Source: Propionibacteriaceae bacterium (GTDB taxonomy: Bacteria > Actinomycetota > Actinomycetes > Propionibacteriales > Propionibacteriaceae). From it: a stretch of 16,398 nucleotides of DNA. The stretch is taken from positions 1 to 16,398 of the forward strand of contig JAIRXX010000106.1 of the NCBI GenBank assembly GCA_031268065.1, written 5' to 3'. How positions within the stretch are numbered: the stretch's first letter is position 1; each line of letters begins with the position of its first letter. Below the pieces are notes generated by a model. The model was not told the origin of the DNA. It saw only the letters and a list, made by a program, of their open reading frames with translations, and made no database searches. Shown here in pieces: positions 1-5,311 of the stretch. The translations under genes and the position numbers were made by a program.

Positions 1-119
1 ACAGTGGACGCCGAACGCCCCAGACGACGCGCTATCTCACGGATCGACGCGCCCTCCGATCCCATCCTCTCGATCACGGTCCGCTCGCCAGCGGACAAAT
101 GCAGGTAACGTAGACCCAC
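1..119 (-). CDS. IS30-family transposase, N-terminal fragment (runs off the window)
   Basis: Read on the minus strand from a GTG at 119, the frame gives a basic N-terminus followed by a helix-turn-helix: the residues LSAGERTVIERM and then SIREIARRLGRSAST. This is the arrangement seen at the start of IS30-family transposases, where this HTH binds the element's ends ahead of a DDE catalytic domain. Only about 39 codons are inside the window, so the catalytic domain and the integrity of the gene cannot be judged. A purine-rich stretch (GGAAGGAAGGG) lies just upstream of the GTG and could be the ribosome binding site. A competing ATG frame starts further upstream (about 159) but does not encode the HTH. 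The family call rests on this HTH alone. Confidence 0.6.
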   Translation of the reverse strand, partial: MGLRYLHLSAGERTVIERMGSEGASIREIARRLGRSAST

Positions 120-121
120 CC

Positions 122-176
122 CAACACCCTTCCTTCCAGAGAACCTTTGACAGTCCTCATCCTAGGAAGGGTGTTG
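122..176. repeat. Perfect 13-bp inverted repeat at the transposase start
   Basis: caacacccttcct at 122-134 is the exact reverse complement of aggaagggtgttg at 164-176, with 29 bp between. It lies between the probable IS end and the transposase start, and the ribosome-binding purines sit inside one arm. Folding in the mRNA could therefore mask initiation, a common way for IS elements to limit transposase made by read-through transcription. Confidence 0.55.
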
Positions 177-203
177 CGCTTCTGCTTAGAAGACGGGGAG
201 GCC

Positions 204-256
204 GGGTTCGAGTCCGCAAATACGGCAAATCCCTCAGGGGTTCGAGTCCGCAAATA
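204..256 (+). repeat. Two 19-bp direct repeats resembling a tRNA T-arm
   Basis: The 19-mer gggttcgagtccgcaaata occurs at 204-222 and again at 238-256. Its core, GGTTCGAGTCC, is the T-arm/T-loop sequence of a tRNA. The second copy is preceded by TCAG, so 234-249 matches the T-arm of the adjacent tRNA-Ala exactly, but on the opposite strand. No complete tRNA can be built around either copy. They look like tRNA 3'-end debris left by recombination or insertion events next to the IS element. Confidence 0.6.
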
Positions 257-260
257 TGAT

Positions 261-299
261 TGCCGCAGTCGCAGGAGGCAAGCTCCTGCGACTGCGGCA
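261..299 (-). terminator. 17-bp perfect hairpin directly after tRNA-Ala
   Basis: tgccgcagtcgcaggag (261-277) pairs perfectly with 283-299 around a five-base loop. In the direction of tRNA-Ala transcription (minus) it begins immediately after the tRNA 3' end and is followed by ATCATATTTG, a weak T-rich tail. It is best read as the intrinsic terminator of tRNA-Ala. A stem this long and perfect also makes a cruciform or an IS-associated palindrome possible. Confidence 0.55.
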
Positions 300-300
300 G

Positions 301-373
301 TGGAGCATAGGGGACTCGAACCCCTGACTTCGACCTTGCAAAGGTCGCACTCTACCAACTGAGTTAATGCCCC
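301..373 (-). tRNA. tRNA-Ala (anticodon UGC)
   Basis: The minus strand folds into a complete 73-nt cloverleaf. The acceptor arm is GGGGCAT/ATGCTCC, the D-arm ACTC/GAGT, and the anticodon stem CGACC/GGTCG holds the loop TTTGCAA with anticodon TGC. The T-arm is AGGGG-TTCGAGT-CCCCT and the discriminator base is A. CCA is not encoded. A TTATTC/AACTTATT stretch just upstream (about 378-388) may be the -10 region. It lies downstream of the lrp gene on the same strand, about 137 bp away, and is followed by the hairpin at 261-299. Confidence 0.95.
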
Positions 374-510
374 GAGCGGAATAAGTTTGCCATCTTGGCG
401 GCGAAATCGCACACTGGGAGCGTGAAATCCGCTCTGCGGGCAAGCCGACGGCGGCGATTGCGGAGCCGGGAGCACGGCATGGACGCGGTGGCGAAGAAGC
501 CGAGAAGAGG

Positions 511-987
511 TCAACCTGCCGACGGGGTGATCGGGGTTTCGCCGTTGAACGTGTCCATCACCACGCTGGTGTTGGTGGATGAGATCGCGGTGCTGGAGCT
601 GAGTTCCTTGACTACGAAATCCCGCAAGGTTGCTGAATCCGCGAATGCCGTCTGGATCATCAGGTCAAAGGTGCCAGCCAGGAATTGCACTTCCAGCACA
701 CCGGGAACCCCGGCAATCCGTTGGGCTTCCTCCAGCAATTGCGAGCGGCAGTTGGGATGCACTTGGACCAGCACCACCGCCCGCAGCGGCTGCCCGATGG
801 CCGCGAAGTCCACGTCGGCGTGAAAGCCCTTGATCACCCCCGATTCGATCAGCGCGCGCATACGGGAGTAGCTGGTCGATTCGGCCATCGAGACCGCTTC
901 GGCCACCGCGTGGTTGGAGATGCGGGCATTGTGGACGAGCAATTCCACTATCCGCCTGTCTACGGCGTCCAAAGACTGCTTTGTCAC
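511..987 (-). CDS. Lrp/AsnC-family transcriptional regulator
   Basis: Starting from the GTG at 987 the product is 158 aa, the usual length of this family. The N-terminal third is an AsnC-type winged HTH (LDAVDRRIVELLVHNARIS..., then a recognition-helix region SMAESTSYSRMRALIESGVI). The rest is a Lrp_AsnC ligand-binding/oligomerisation (RAM) domain with the typical VVLVQVHP strand and a VLEVQFLAGTFDLMIQ stretch. A longer frame begins at 1053, but its extra residues do not resemble the family, so the GTG is preferred; no strong ribosome binding site is visible. The gene is divergent from ald across 295 bp. In mycobacteria the Lrp-type AldR regulates ald from the same divergent position, so control of ald by alanine or a related amino acid is the likely role. 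That role is inferred, not shown. Confidence 0.88.
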   Translation of the reverse strand: MTKQSLDAVDRRIVELLVHNARISNHAVAEAVSMAESTSYSRMRALIESGVIKGFHADVDFAAIGQPLRAVVLVQVHPNCRSQLLEEAQRIAGVPGVLEVQFLAGTFDLMIQTAFADSATLRDFVVKELSSSTAISSTNTSVVMDTFNGETPITPSAG

Positions 988-1054
988 TGAGTCGCACCGG
1001 CACTTCCACTTAACTTCTGGCTTGAGGTTAGCCACAAACAAAGACCCTAACAAC

Positions 1055-1098
1055 GAATTCCCGCTCTACTGGCAATTCTGCTGAAGAATCCTCGATTC
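1055..1098. promoter_or_regulatory. Candidate Lrp-type operators between lrp and ald
   Basis: The 295-bp divergent region (988-1282) contains no gene. It holds AT-rich dyads that suit an Lrp-type protein: GAATC-ctc-GATTC at 1086-1098, GAATTC at 1055-1060 and CAATTC at 1073-1078. The 9-mer tgaagaatc occurs at 1082-1090 and again at 1147-1155. Several weak phased sites are typical of Lrp/AldR regulation. I could not pick out convincing -35/-10 boxes for either gene. Confidence 0.3.
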
Positions 1099-1282
1099 GG
1101 GTGGCCAAAGTCCCCCGCCAGCAGCGCCACGGCACCACTAGCGCGGTGAAGAATCTGCGGAGTTTCGCAGTGCGGTTGGCCCAGATCACTGCCGGTGGGC
1201 AGATTGGGTGCCACCTTCCGTTGCGTTCACAGCAGACCGCGACACAGCAAGGCAAACGAAATCTCACTGCGAAGGAACTTCA

Positions 1283-2401
1283 ATGAAGATAGGCATTCCC
1301 AAAGAAATCAAGAGCCAAGAGAACCGGGTGGCCATCACTCCCTCCGGCGCACACCATCTGTCCCTGCGCGGGCATTCAGTCCTGATCGAGGCCGGTGCCG
1401 GCGTCGGCTCCGGGATCAGCGACGCGGACTACATCGAAGCTGGCGCCGTCATCCGCAAAACCGCCGCCGAAGTTTGGGGAGAGGCGGAATTGCTGGTCAA
1501 AGTGAAGGAGCCTGTCGCCGCTGAATATCCGCTGCTGCGTGCGGACCAAGTGGTCTTCACCTATCTGCACCTGGCCGCCGACAAGGCCCAGACCGACGCC
1601 CTAATCAGCTCCGGCACCACCGCGATAGCCTACGAGACGGTGCAGACCGACAGCGGCCAGCTGCCCCTGCTCGCACCGATGAGCGAAGTCGCCGGACGGC
1701 TCTCCACCCTGGTCGGCGCCCAGTCGCTGCTGAAGCACCTCGGCGGCAACGGCACCCTGATCAGCGGCGTGCCCACCGTGGCACCCGCCAAAGTCGTCGT
1801 CATCGGCGCTGGCACCGCTGGACAGAACGCCGCCCGGATCGCCTTCGGCCTGCGCGCCGACGTCACCATCCTGGACGTGAACCTGGCCCTCCTAGCCCAA
1901 CTCGACACGGAATTCTCCGGCCACGCCAAGACGCTTTTCTCCACCGCATACTCCATCGAACGGGCGATAGCCGACGCCGACCTGGTGATCGGCTCAGTGC
2001 TCATCCCCGGCGCGCGCGCACCCAAATTGGTGACCAACGCGATGATCGCCAAAGCGAAGCCCGGCTCGGTATTCGTGGACATCGCCGTCGATCAGGGCGG
2101 CTGCTTCGAGGACACCCATCCCACCACCCACAGCGATCCGGTGTTCCCGGTACACAATTCGCTCGTCTACGCGGTCGCAAACATGCCTGGCGCGGTCCCG
2201 GTGACCTCGACCTACGCGCTCACCAACGCCACTTTGGGCTACATCACCCAGATCGCCGACCAAGGTTGGCAAGAAGCCCTGCGCCGGAACAAGCCGCTGT
2301 CCCGCGGCCTCTCCACCCACCAGGGCAAGCTGACCAGCGCCCCAGTGGCGGCGGCCTGGGGTTACGACTCGATAACCGTCGACTCCGCAATAGCTGGATG
2401 A
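1283..2401 (+). CDS. ald: Alanine dehydrogenase
   Basis: This NAD-dependent enzyme interconverts L-alanine and pyruvate plus ammonia, serving alanine catabolism or, when reversed, ammonia assimilation and NADH reoxidation. The 372-aa product has the family length. Family active-site residues fall at their usual numbers: R15 (QENRVAITP), K75 (VKVKEP), H96 (YLHLAAD) and D270 (DIAVDQGG). The NAD-binding glycine motif GAGTAG is at 175-180, after strand KVVVI. The ATG at 1283 is chosen because GAAGGA lies 6-7 nt upstream and the protein then begins MKIGIPKEIK as the family does. The in-frame extension upstream to 1208 has no family similarity. It is divergent from the Lrp regulator and upstream of cycA, forming an alanine-use cluster. 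A hairpin follows the stop. Confidence 0.97.
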   Translation: MKIGIPKEIKSQENRVAITPSGAHHLSLRGHSVLIEAGAGVGSGISDADYIEAGAVIRKTAAEVWGEAELLVKVKEPVAAEYPLLRADQVVFTYLHLAADKAQTDALISSGTTAIAYETVQTDSGQLPLLAPMSEVAGRLSTLVGAQSLLKHLGGNGTLISGVPTVAPAKVVVIGAGTAGQNAARIAFGLRADVTILDVNLALLAQLDTEFSGHAKTLFSTAYSIERAIADADLVIGSVLIPGARAPKLVTNAMIAKAKPGSVFVDIAVDQGGCFEDTHPTTHSDPVFPVHNSLVYAVANMPGAVPVTSTYALTNATLGYITQIADQGWQEALRRNKPLSRGLSTHQGKLTSAPVAAAWGYDSITVDSAIAG

Positions 2402-2408
2402 ACCTGGC

Positions 2409-2452
2409 CTTCGCGCCGGTCTGCGTATCGGCTTTCACCGACCGGCGCGAAG
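2409..2452 (+). terminator. Probable terminator hairpin after ald
   Basis: cttcgcgccggtc (2409-2421) and gaccggcgcgaag (2440-2452) are perfect 13-bp complements with an 18-base loop, starting 8 bp after the ald stop codon. No T-tract follows, which is common for high-GC actinobacterial terminators. It suggests that ald and cycA are separate transcripts. Confidence 0.5.
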
Positions 2453-2497
2453 CGCAACTGGGGATTCGCTGGCCAAGGCGCCGCCAGTGGGACTCAC

Positions 2498-2578
2498 GGC
2501 CCTAAGAGAACTCATGGCCCAAGCATTGCGAACCGGCAGGCGCACCCTGCCTGCCACGGGCCGCAAGACTCTTAGGCC
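2498..2578 (+). promoter_or_regulatory. Candidate structured RNA leader of cycA
   Basis: Three inverted repeats nest inside one another. The outer stem cctaagag (2501-2508) pairs with ctcttagg (2569-2576), extendable by GGC/GCC across one bulged C. The middle stem ggccc (2516-2520) pairs with gggcc (2558-2562). The inner stem ggcaggc (2535-2541) pairs with gcctgcc (2549-2555) around a 7-base loop. It ends about 70 nt before the cycA start. It does not match the glycine riboswitch or T-box patterns I know. It may be a regulatory leader, or simply structured intergenic DNA. Confidence 0.35.
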
Positions 2579-2648
2579 CAGCCGTACCCAAAAGGCGCCG
2601 CCAATCAGCGACTCCCAGCCACAACCCGTCTGAGACAAAGGAGTTTCC

Positions 2649-4115
2649 GTGTCTACCCACACGAACATAATCCCAGAACCACCCGCCACACCGGGTGCTT
2701 CACCCAGCGCCGCCGACAGTTCACAAAAACTCGAACGCGGCCTCGGCAACCGCCACCTGCAAATGATCGCCATCGGCGGGGCCATCGGCACCGGCCTATT
2801 CATGGGTTCGGGGAAAACCCTAAGCCTCTCCGGCCCGTCGATCTTCTTCATTTACGCCATAATCGGCGGCTTCCTCTACTTCGTGATGCGGGCGATGGGA
2901 GAGATGCTGCTGTCAAACCTGGGCTACAAATCTTTCCGCGACATCGTTGAGGACATGCTCGGCCCCTGGGCCGGTTTCTTCGCCGGTTGGACCTACTGGT
3001 TCTGCTGGGTGGTGATCGGCATGGCCGACCTGGTGGCCGTAACCAGCTACGTAACTTGGTGGTGGCCAGCATGCCCGAGATTCGTACCCGCGCTGCTGAT
3101 GGTGCTGCTGCTGTTGGGATTGAACCTGGTGGCGGTGAAACTCTTCGGCGAGATCGAATTCTGGTTCGCGCTGATCAAGATCGTGGCTATCGTCGCCCTC
3201 ATCGGCACGGCGCTCTACATGGTGGTCATCGGCTTCACCTCCCCGCCGTCGGACAACTTCCCAGCTGGGGCGCAGGCGTCGTTGGTGAATATCTTGAACC
3301 TAGACGGCGGTGGAATGTTCCCCAACGGCGTCACCGGCTTCCTCGCCGGATTCCAGATTGCCTTCTACGCTTTCCTGGGCATCGAATTGGTGGGCACCGC
3401 CGCCGCTGAGACCAAAGACCCGCAGAAGACGCTGCCCAAAGCGGTAAACGCCATCCCCATCCGCGTCTGCCTCTTCTACATCTGCGCGTTGGCCGCCATC
3501 CTCTGCGTCACGCCCTGGAAAGACATCAACCCGGACATCAGCCCGTTCGTGAACATGTTCTCCCTCACCGGATTGGGCATCGCGGCTTCGGTGATCAATT
3601 TCGTGGTGCTGACCTCGGCGGCCTCATCGGCCAACAGCGGCATCTACTCAAATTCGCGGATGCTCTACGGCCTGGCTGAGAGCGGCAAAGCCCCCGGCGG
3701 ACTCGGAAGGCTGTCTGCCTCGAAAGTGCCCGCAAACGCGCTGCTCTTCTCCTGCGCCTGCGTGATCCCCGGCATCGGCTTTCTCTACGCCACCGACTCG
3801 ATCATCGAAGCTTTCACCTACACCACGACCGTGGCCTCGGTGCTCTTCGTCTTCGTCTGGACGCTCATCATCATCTCCTACTTGGTCTACCGCAAGCGCT
3901 CACCCGAGCTGCACCAGAAGTCGACCTACAAGATGCCGCTCGGCATCGTGATGAGTTGGGCAGTGCTCGTCTTCTTCGCCGCGCTGTTGGTCATCCTCGC
4001 GCTCGACTCGCAAACGTTGATTGCGATGGCGCTGACCCCGATCTGGTTCCTAATCCTCGGCAGCTGCTATTTCGCACATGTGCGACGCGCCAAAGCCCGT
4101 GGCAAGGTCATTTGA
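2649..4115 (+). CDS. cycA: D-serine/D-alanine/glycine:proton symporter
   Basis: The 488-aa product is an amino acid-polyamine-organocation (APC) family permease with about 12 hydrophobic segments. It closely follows E. coli CycA: AIGGAIGTGLFMGSGKT near residues 41-57, MRAMGEMLLSNL, GPWAGFFAGWTYWFCWVV, KIVAIVALI, GIELVGTAAAETKDP, NFVVLTSAASSANSG and YKMPLG. CycA imports glycine, D-alanine, D-serine and also D-cycloserine across the cytoplasmic membrane. The GTG at 2649 is preceded by AAAGGAG at a 6-nt distance. The N-terminal ~30 residues are Pro/Ser/Thr-rich and longer than in E. coli. Lying after ald, it would supply alanine or glycine to that pathway. A terminator follows at 4139-4180. Family assignment is very secure; the exact substrate set is inferred. 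Confidence 0.93.
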   Translation: MSTHTNIIPEPPATPGASPSAADSSQKLERGLGNRHLQMIAIGGAIGTGLFMGSGKTLSLSGPSIFFIYAIIGGFLYFVMRAMGEMLLSNLGYKSFRDIVEDMLGPWAGFFAGWTYWFCWVVIGMADLVAVTSYVTWWWPACPRFVPALLMVLLLLGLNLVAVKLFGEIEFWFALIKIVAIVALIGTALYMVVIGFTSPPSDNFPAGAQASLVNILNLDGGGMFPNGVTGFLAGFQIAFYAFLGIELVGTAAAETKDPQKTLPKAVNAIPIRVCLFYICALAAILCVTPWKDINPDISPFVNMFSLTGLGIAASVINFVVLTSAASSANSGIYSNSRMLYGLAESGKAPGGLGRLSASKVPANALLFSCACVIPGIGFLYATDSIIEAFTYTTTVASVLFVFVWTLIIISYLVYRKRSPELHQKSTYKMPLGIVMSWAVLVFFAALLVILALDSQTLIAMALTPIWFLILGSCYFAHVRRAKARGKVI

Positions 4116-4138
4116 CCGCACCACTTCACTCCCAACAA

Positions 4139-4180
4139 GAAGGCCCAGCGCCGGTTCTCCAGAGCAGGTGCTGGGCCTTC
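4139..4180 (+). terminator. Intrinsic terminator after cycA
   Basis: gaaggcccagc (4139-4149) and gctgggccttc (4170-4180) form a perfect 11-bp stem 24 bp beyond the cycA stop. The AAGGCCC...GGGCCTT form, without a long T-run, is typical of actinobacterial terminators. It separates cycA from the metal-response pair. Confidence 0.75.
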
Positions 4181-4204
4181 GCCACCCAGTCTGGGCGACC
4201 CGAA

Positions 4205-4242
4205 TTAACCAATCATCGACAAACGGCGATACTATCGACAAA
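4205..4242 (+). promoter_or_regulatory. Promoter with direct repeats for the cmtR-like gene; leaderless start
   Basis: TTAACC (4205-4210) and GATACT (4228-4233) are separated by 17 bp, as in a sigma-70-type promoter. The ATG at 4242 lies only 8 bp after the -10, and no ribosome binding site is present, so transcription probably starts at or next to the ATG. The 9-mer atcgacaaa occurs at 4215-4223 and 4234-4242, 19 bp apart (about two helical turns). The two copies flank and overlap the -10, so they are a candidate operator for autoregulation by the ArsR-type product. Confidence 0.5.
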
Positions 4243-4661
4243 TGACGAAACATCCGGGCTTGGTGATCCCACGCGGCGCCGAATCGCTCTTCCATTCGTT
4301 GTCCGACCCGTCTCGGCTGGCGATCATCGCCTGCCTGGCGCACGGGGAACATTGCGTGAAAGAACTGACCGGCGAGGTTGGGCTGGCCCAGTCCACGGTG
4401 TCCGAGCACATCTCCTGCCTGCGGAATTGCGGCCTGGTGGTGGGACGGCCCCAGGGCCGCCAAATGCGCTACTCGCTGGCCTGCCCGGAAGTCCTCACGC
4501 TGCTGCGCTGTGCCGAGCAGGTGTTACAGGCCACTGGCTACCAAGTTGACGACTGCCCGCGCTATGGCCGCGCGGCCCGGACCAATCAAGGGGCTGTTGG
4601 CGCAGCCGTTCCCGAAGCAAACGGTCACGCCGACCCGCACGGCATGTTGGCAAGGCGATGA
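4242..4661 (+). CDS. ArsR/SmtB-family metal sensor, CmtR-like repressor
   Basis: This 139-aa winged-helix protein belongs to the ArsR/SmtB metal-sensing repressors. LSDPSRLAIIACL (20-32) begins the DNA-binding fold, the recognition helix spans about 50-64 (STVSEHISCLRNCG), and GRQMRYSLA is the wing. Mycobacterial CmtR binds Cd(II)/Pb(II) through Cys57, Cys61 and Cys102. Here C59 and C63 sit in the same recognition-helix motif and C105 lies 42 residues later, matching the CmtR spacing closely. Other cysteines are at 31, 38, 81 and 90. The stop codon overlaps the start of the following CDF-type gene (ATGA), so the repressor and membrane protein are translationally coupled. Metal binding would release the promoter. 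Cadmium or lead sensing is inferred from the cysteine pattern. Confidence 0.85.
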   Translation: MTKHPGLVIPRGAESLFHSLSDPSRLAIIACLAHGEHCVKELTGEVGLAQSTVSEHISCLRNCGLVVGRPQGRQMRYSLACPEVLTLLRCAEQVLQATGYQVDDCPRYGRAARTNQGAVGAAVPEANGHADPHGMLARR

Positions 4662-5293
4662 CGATGCCGGATACGAATCCACCAGCGGATGCGGAACGCC
4701 GCGCCCGGCTGGCCCGCATCATCCGCTGGTGTGTGGCCGCGACGATCAGCTACAACGTCATTGAGGCGGTCATCGCCATCGGCGCCGGACAGGCGGCTGA
4801 TTCTGCCGCGCTGATCAGCTTCGGGCTAGACTCCGCCATCGAAGTCAGCTCGGCGGCGGCGCTGGCTTGGCAATTTTCTGCCCGCGACCCAGAAGTCCGC
4901 GAGCAGCGCGAGCACTTGGCGCTGCGCATCATCGCCGGTTCCTTCTTCGCCCTGGCGGCATACGTGCTGGCCGAATCCGCGCTGGCCCTCGCCGGATTCA
5001 GGCAGGCCGAAGAGTCGTTCGTCGGGATAATCCTCGCCGCGCTGTCACTGCTGATCATGCCCGTTTTGTCATATGCGCAGCGCCGCGCCGGGCGCCAACT
5101 CGGCTCGGCCTCGGCGGTGGCCGACAGCAAGCAGACCCTGCTCTGCACCTATATGTCCGGATTCCTGCTGGTCGGCCTTGGCCTCAACGCCTGGCTGGGC
5201 TGGGTCTGGGCGGATTCGCTCGCCGCCCTGATCATCGCCGCCATCGCCGTCAGCGAAGGCGTGGAGGCCTGGCGGGGAGACGATTGCTGTTAG
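4658..5293 (+). CDS. Small CDF-type cation transporter (transmembrane domain only)
   Basis: The 211-aa membrane protein has about six hydrophobic segments and resembles the transmembrane domain of cation diffusion facilitators. One is at about 28-45 with SYNVIEAVIAI; a second helix carries D58 and E62 (FGLDSAIEVSS); a later one follows SAVADSKQTLLC (152-163). In CDF proteins acidic and His/Asp residues in these two helices form the metal site; here they are Asp/Glu and D156 with a nearby Cys. The usual cytoplasmic C-terminal domain is missing, and the protein ends in DDCC, which could bind soft metals. It overlaps the CmtR-like gene by 4 nt (ATGA), so metal efflux under that repressor is the likely job. 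M3 (4664) is an alternative start. Confidence 0.72.
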   Translation: MTMPDTNPPADAERRARLARIIRWCVAATISYNVIEAVIAIGAGQAADSAALISFGLDSAIEVSSAAALAWQFSARDPEVREQREHLALRIIAGSFFALAAYVLAESALALAGFRQAEESFVGIILAALSLLIMPVLSYAQRRAGRQLGSASAVADSKQTLLCTYMSGFLLVGLGLNAWLGWVWADSLAALIIAAIAVSEGVEAWRGDDCC

Positions 5294-5311
5294 CCGCAAA
5301 TAGCCAACCGC

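Larger units (their letters stand above)
1..197 (-). mobile_element. Probable IS30-type insertion sequence, one end; outer boundary approximate
   Basis: The transposase fragment points leftward, so its upstream side (about 120-200) should carry the element's terminal inverted repeat. On the minus strand the segment around 170-195 contains GCGCAACACCC preceded by an AGAAG-type tract. This resembles the inner part of known IS30 ends, which finish in GCAACA. The exact outer boundary and any target duplication cannot be set because the other end lies outside the window. Confidence 0.4.

Noticed and set aside
261..299. CRISPR-like repeat unit
   Set aside because: Only one hairpin, with no spaced identical copies; no cas-like gene in the window.
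74..514. Open frame on the minus strand crossing tRNA-Ala and the IS end
   Set aside because: It runs through a tRNA, the hairpin and the repeats, and it is out of frame with the transposase helix-turn-helix.
2498..2578. Glycine riboswitch or T-box before cycA
   Set aside because: The conserved cores of neither class are present; kept only as an unnamed structured leader.
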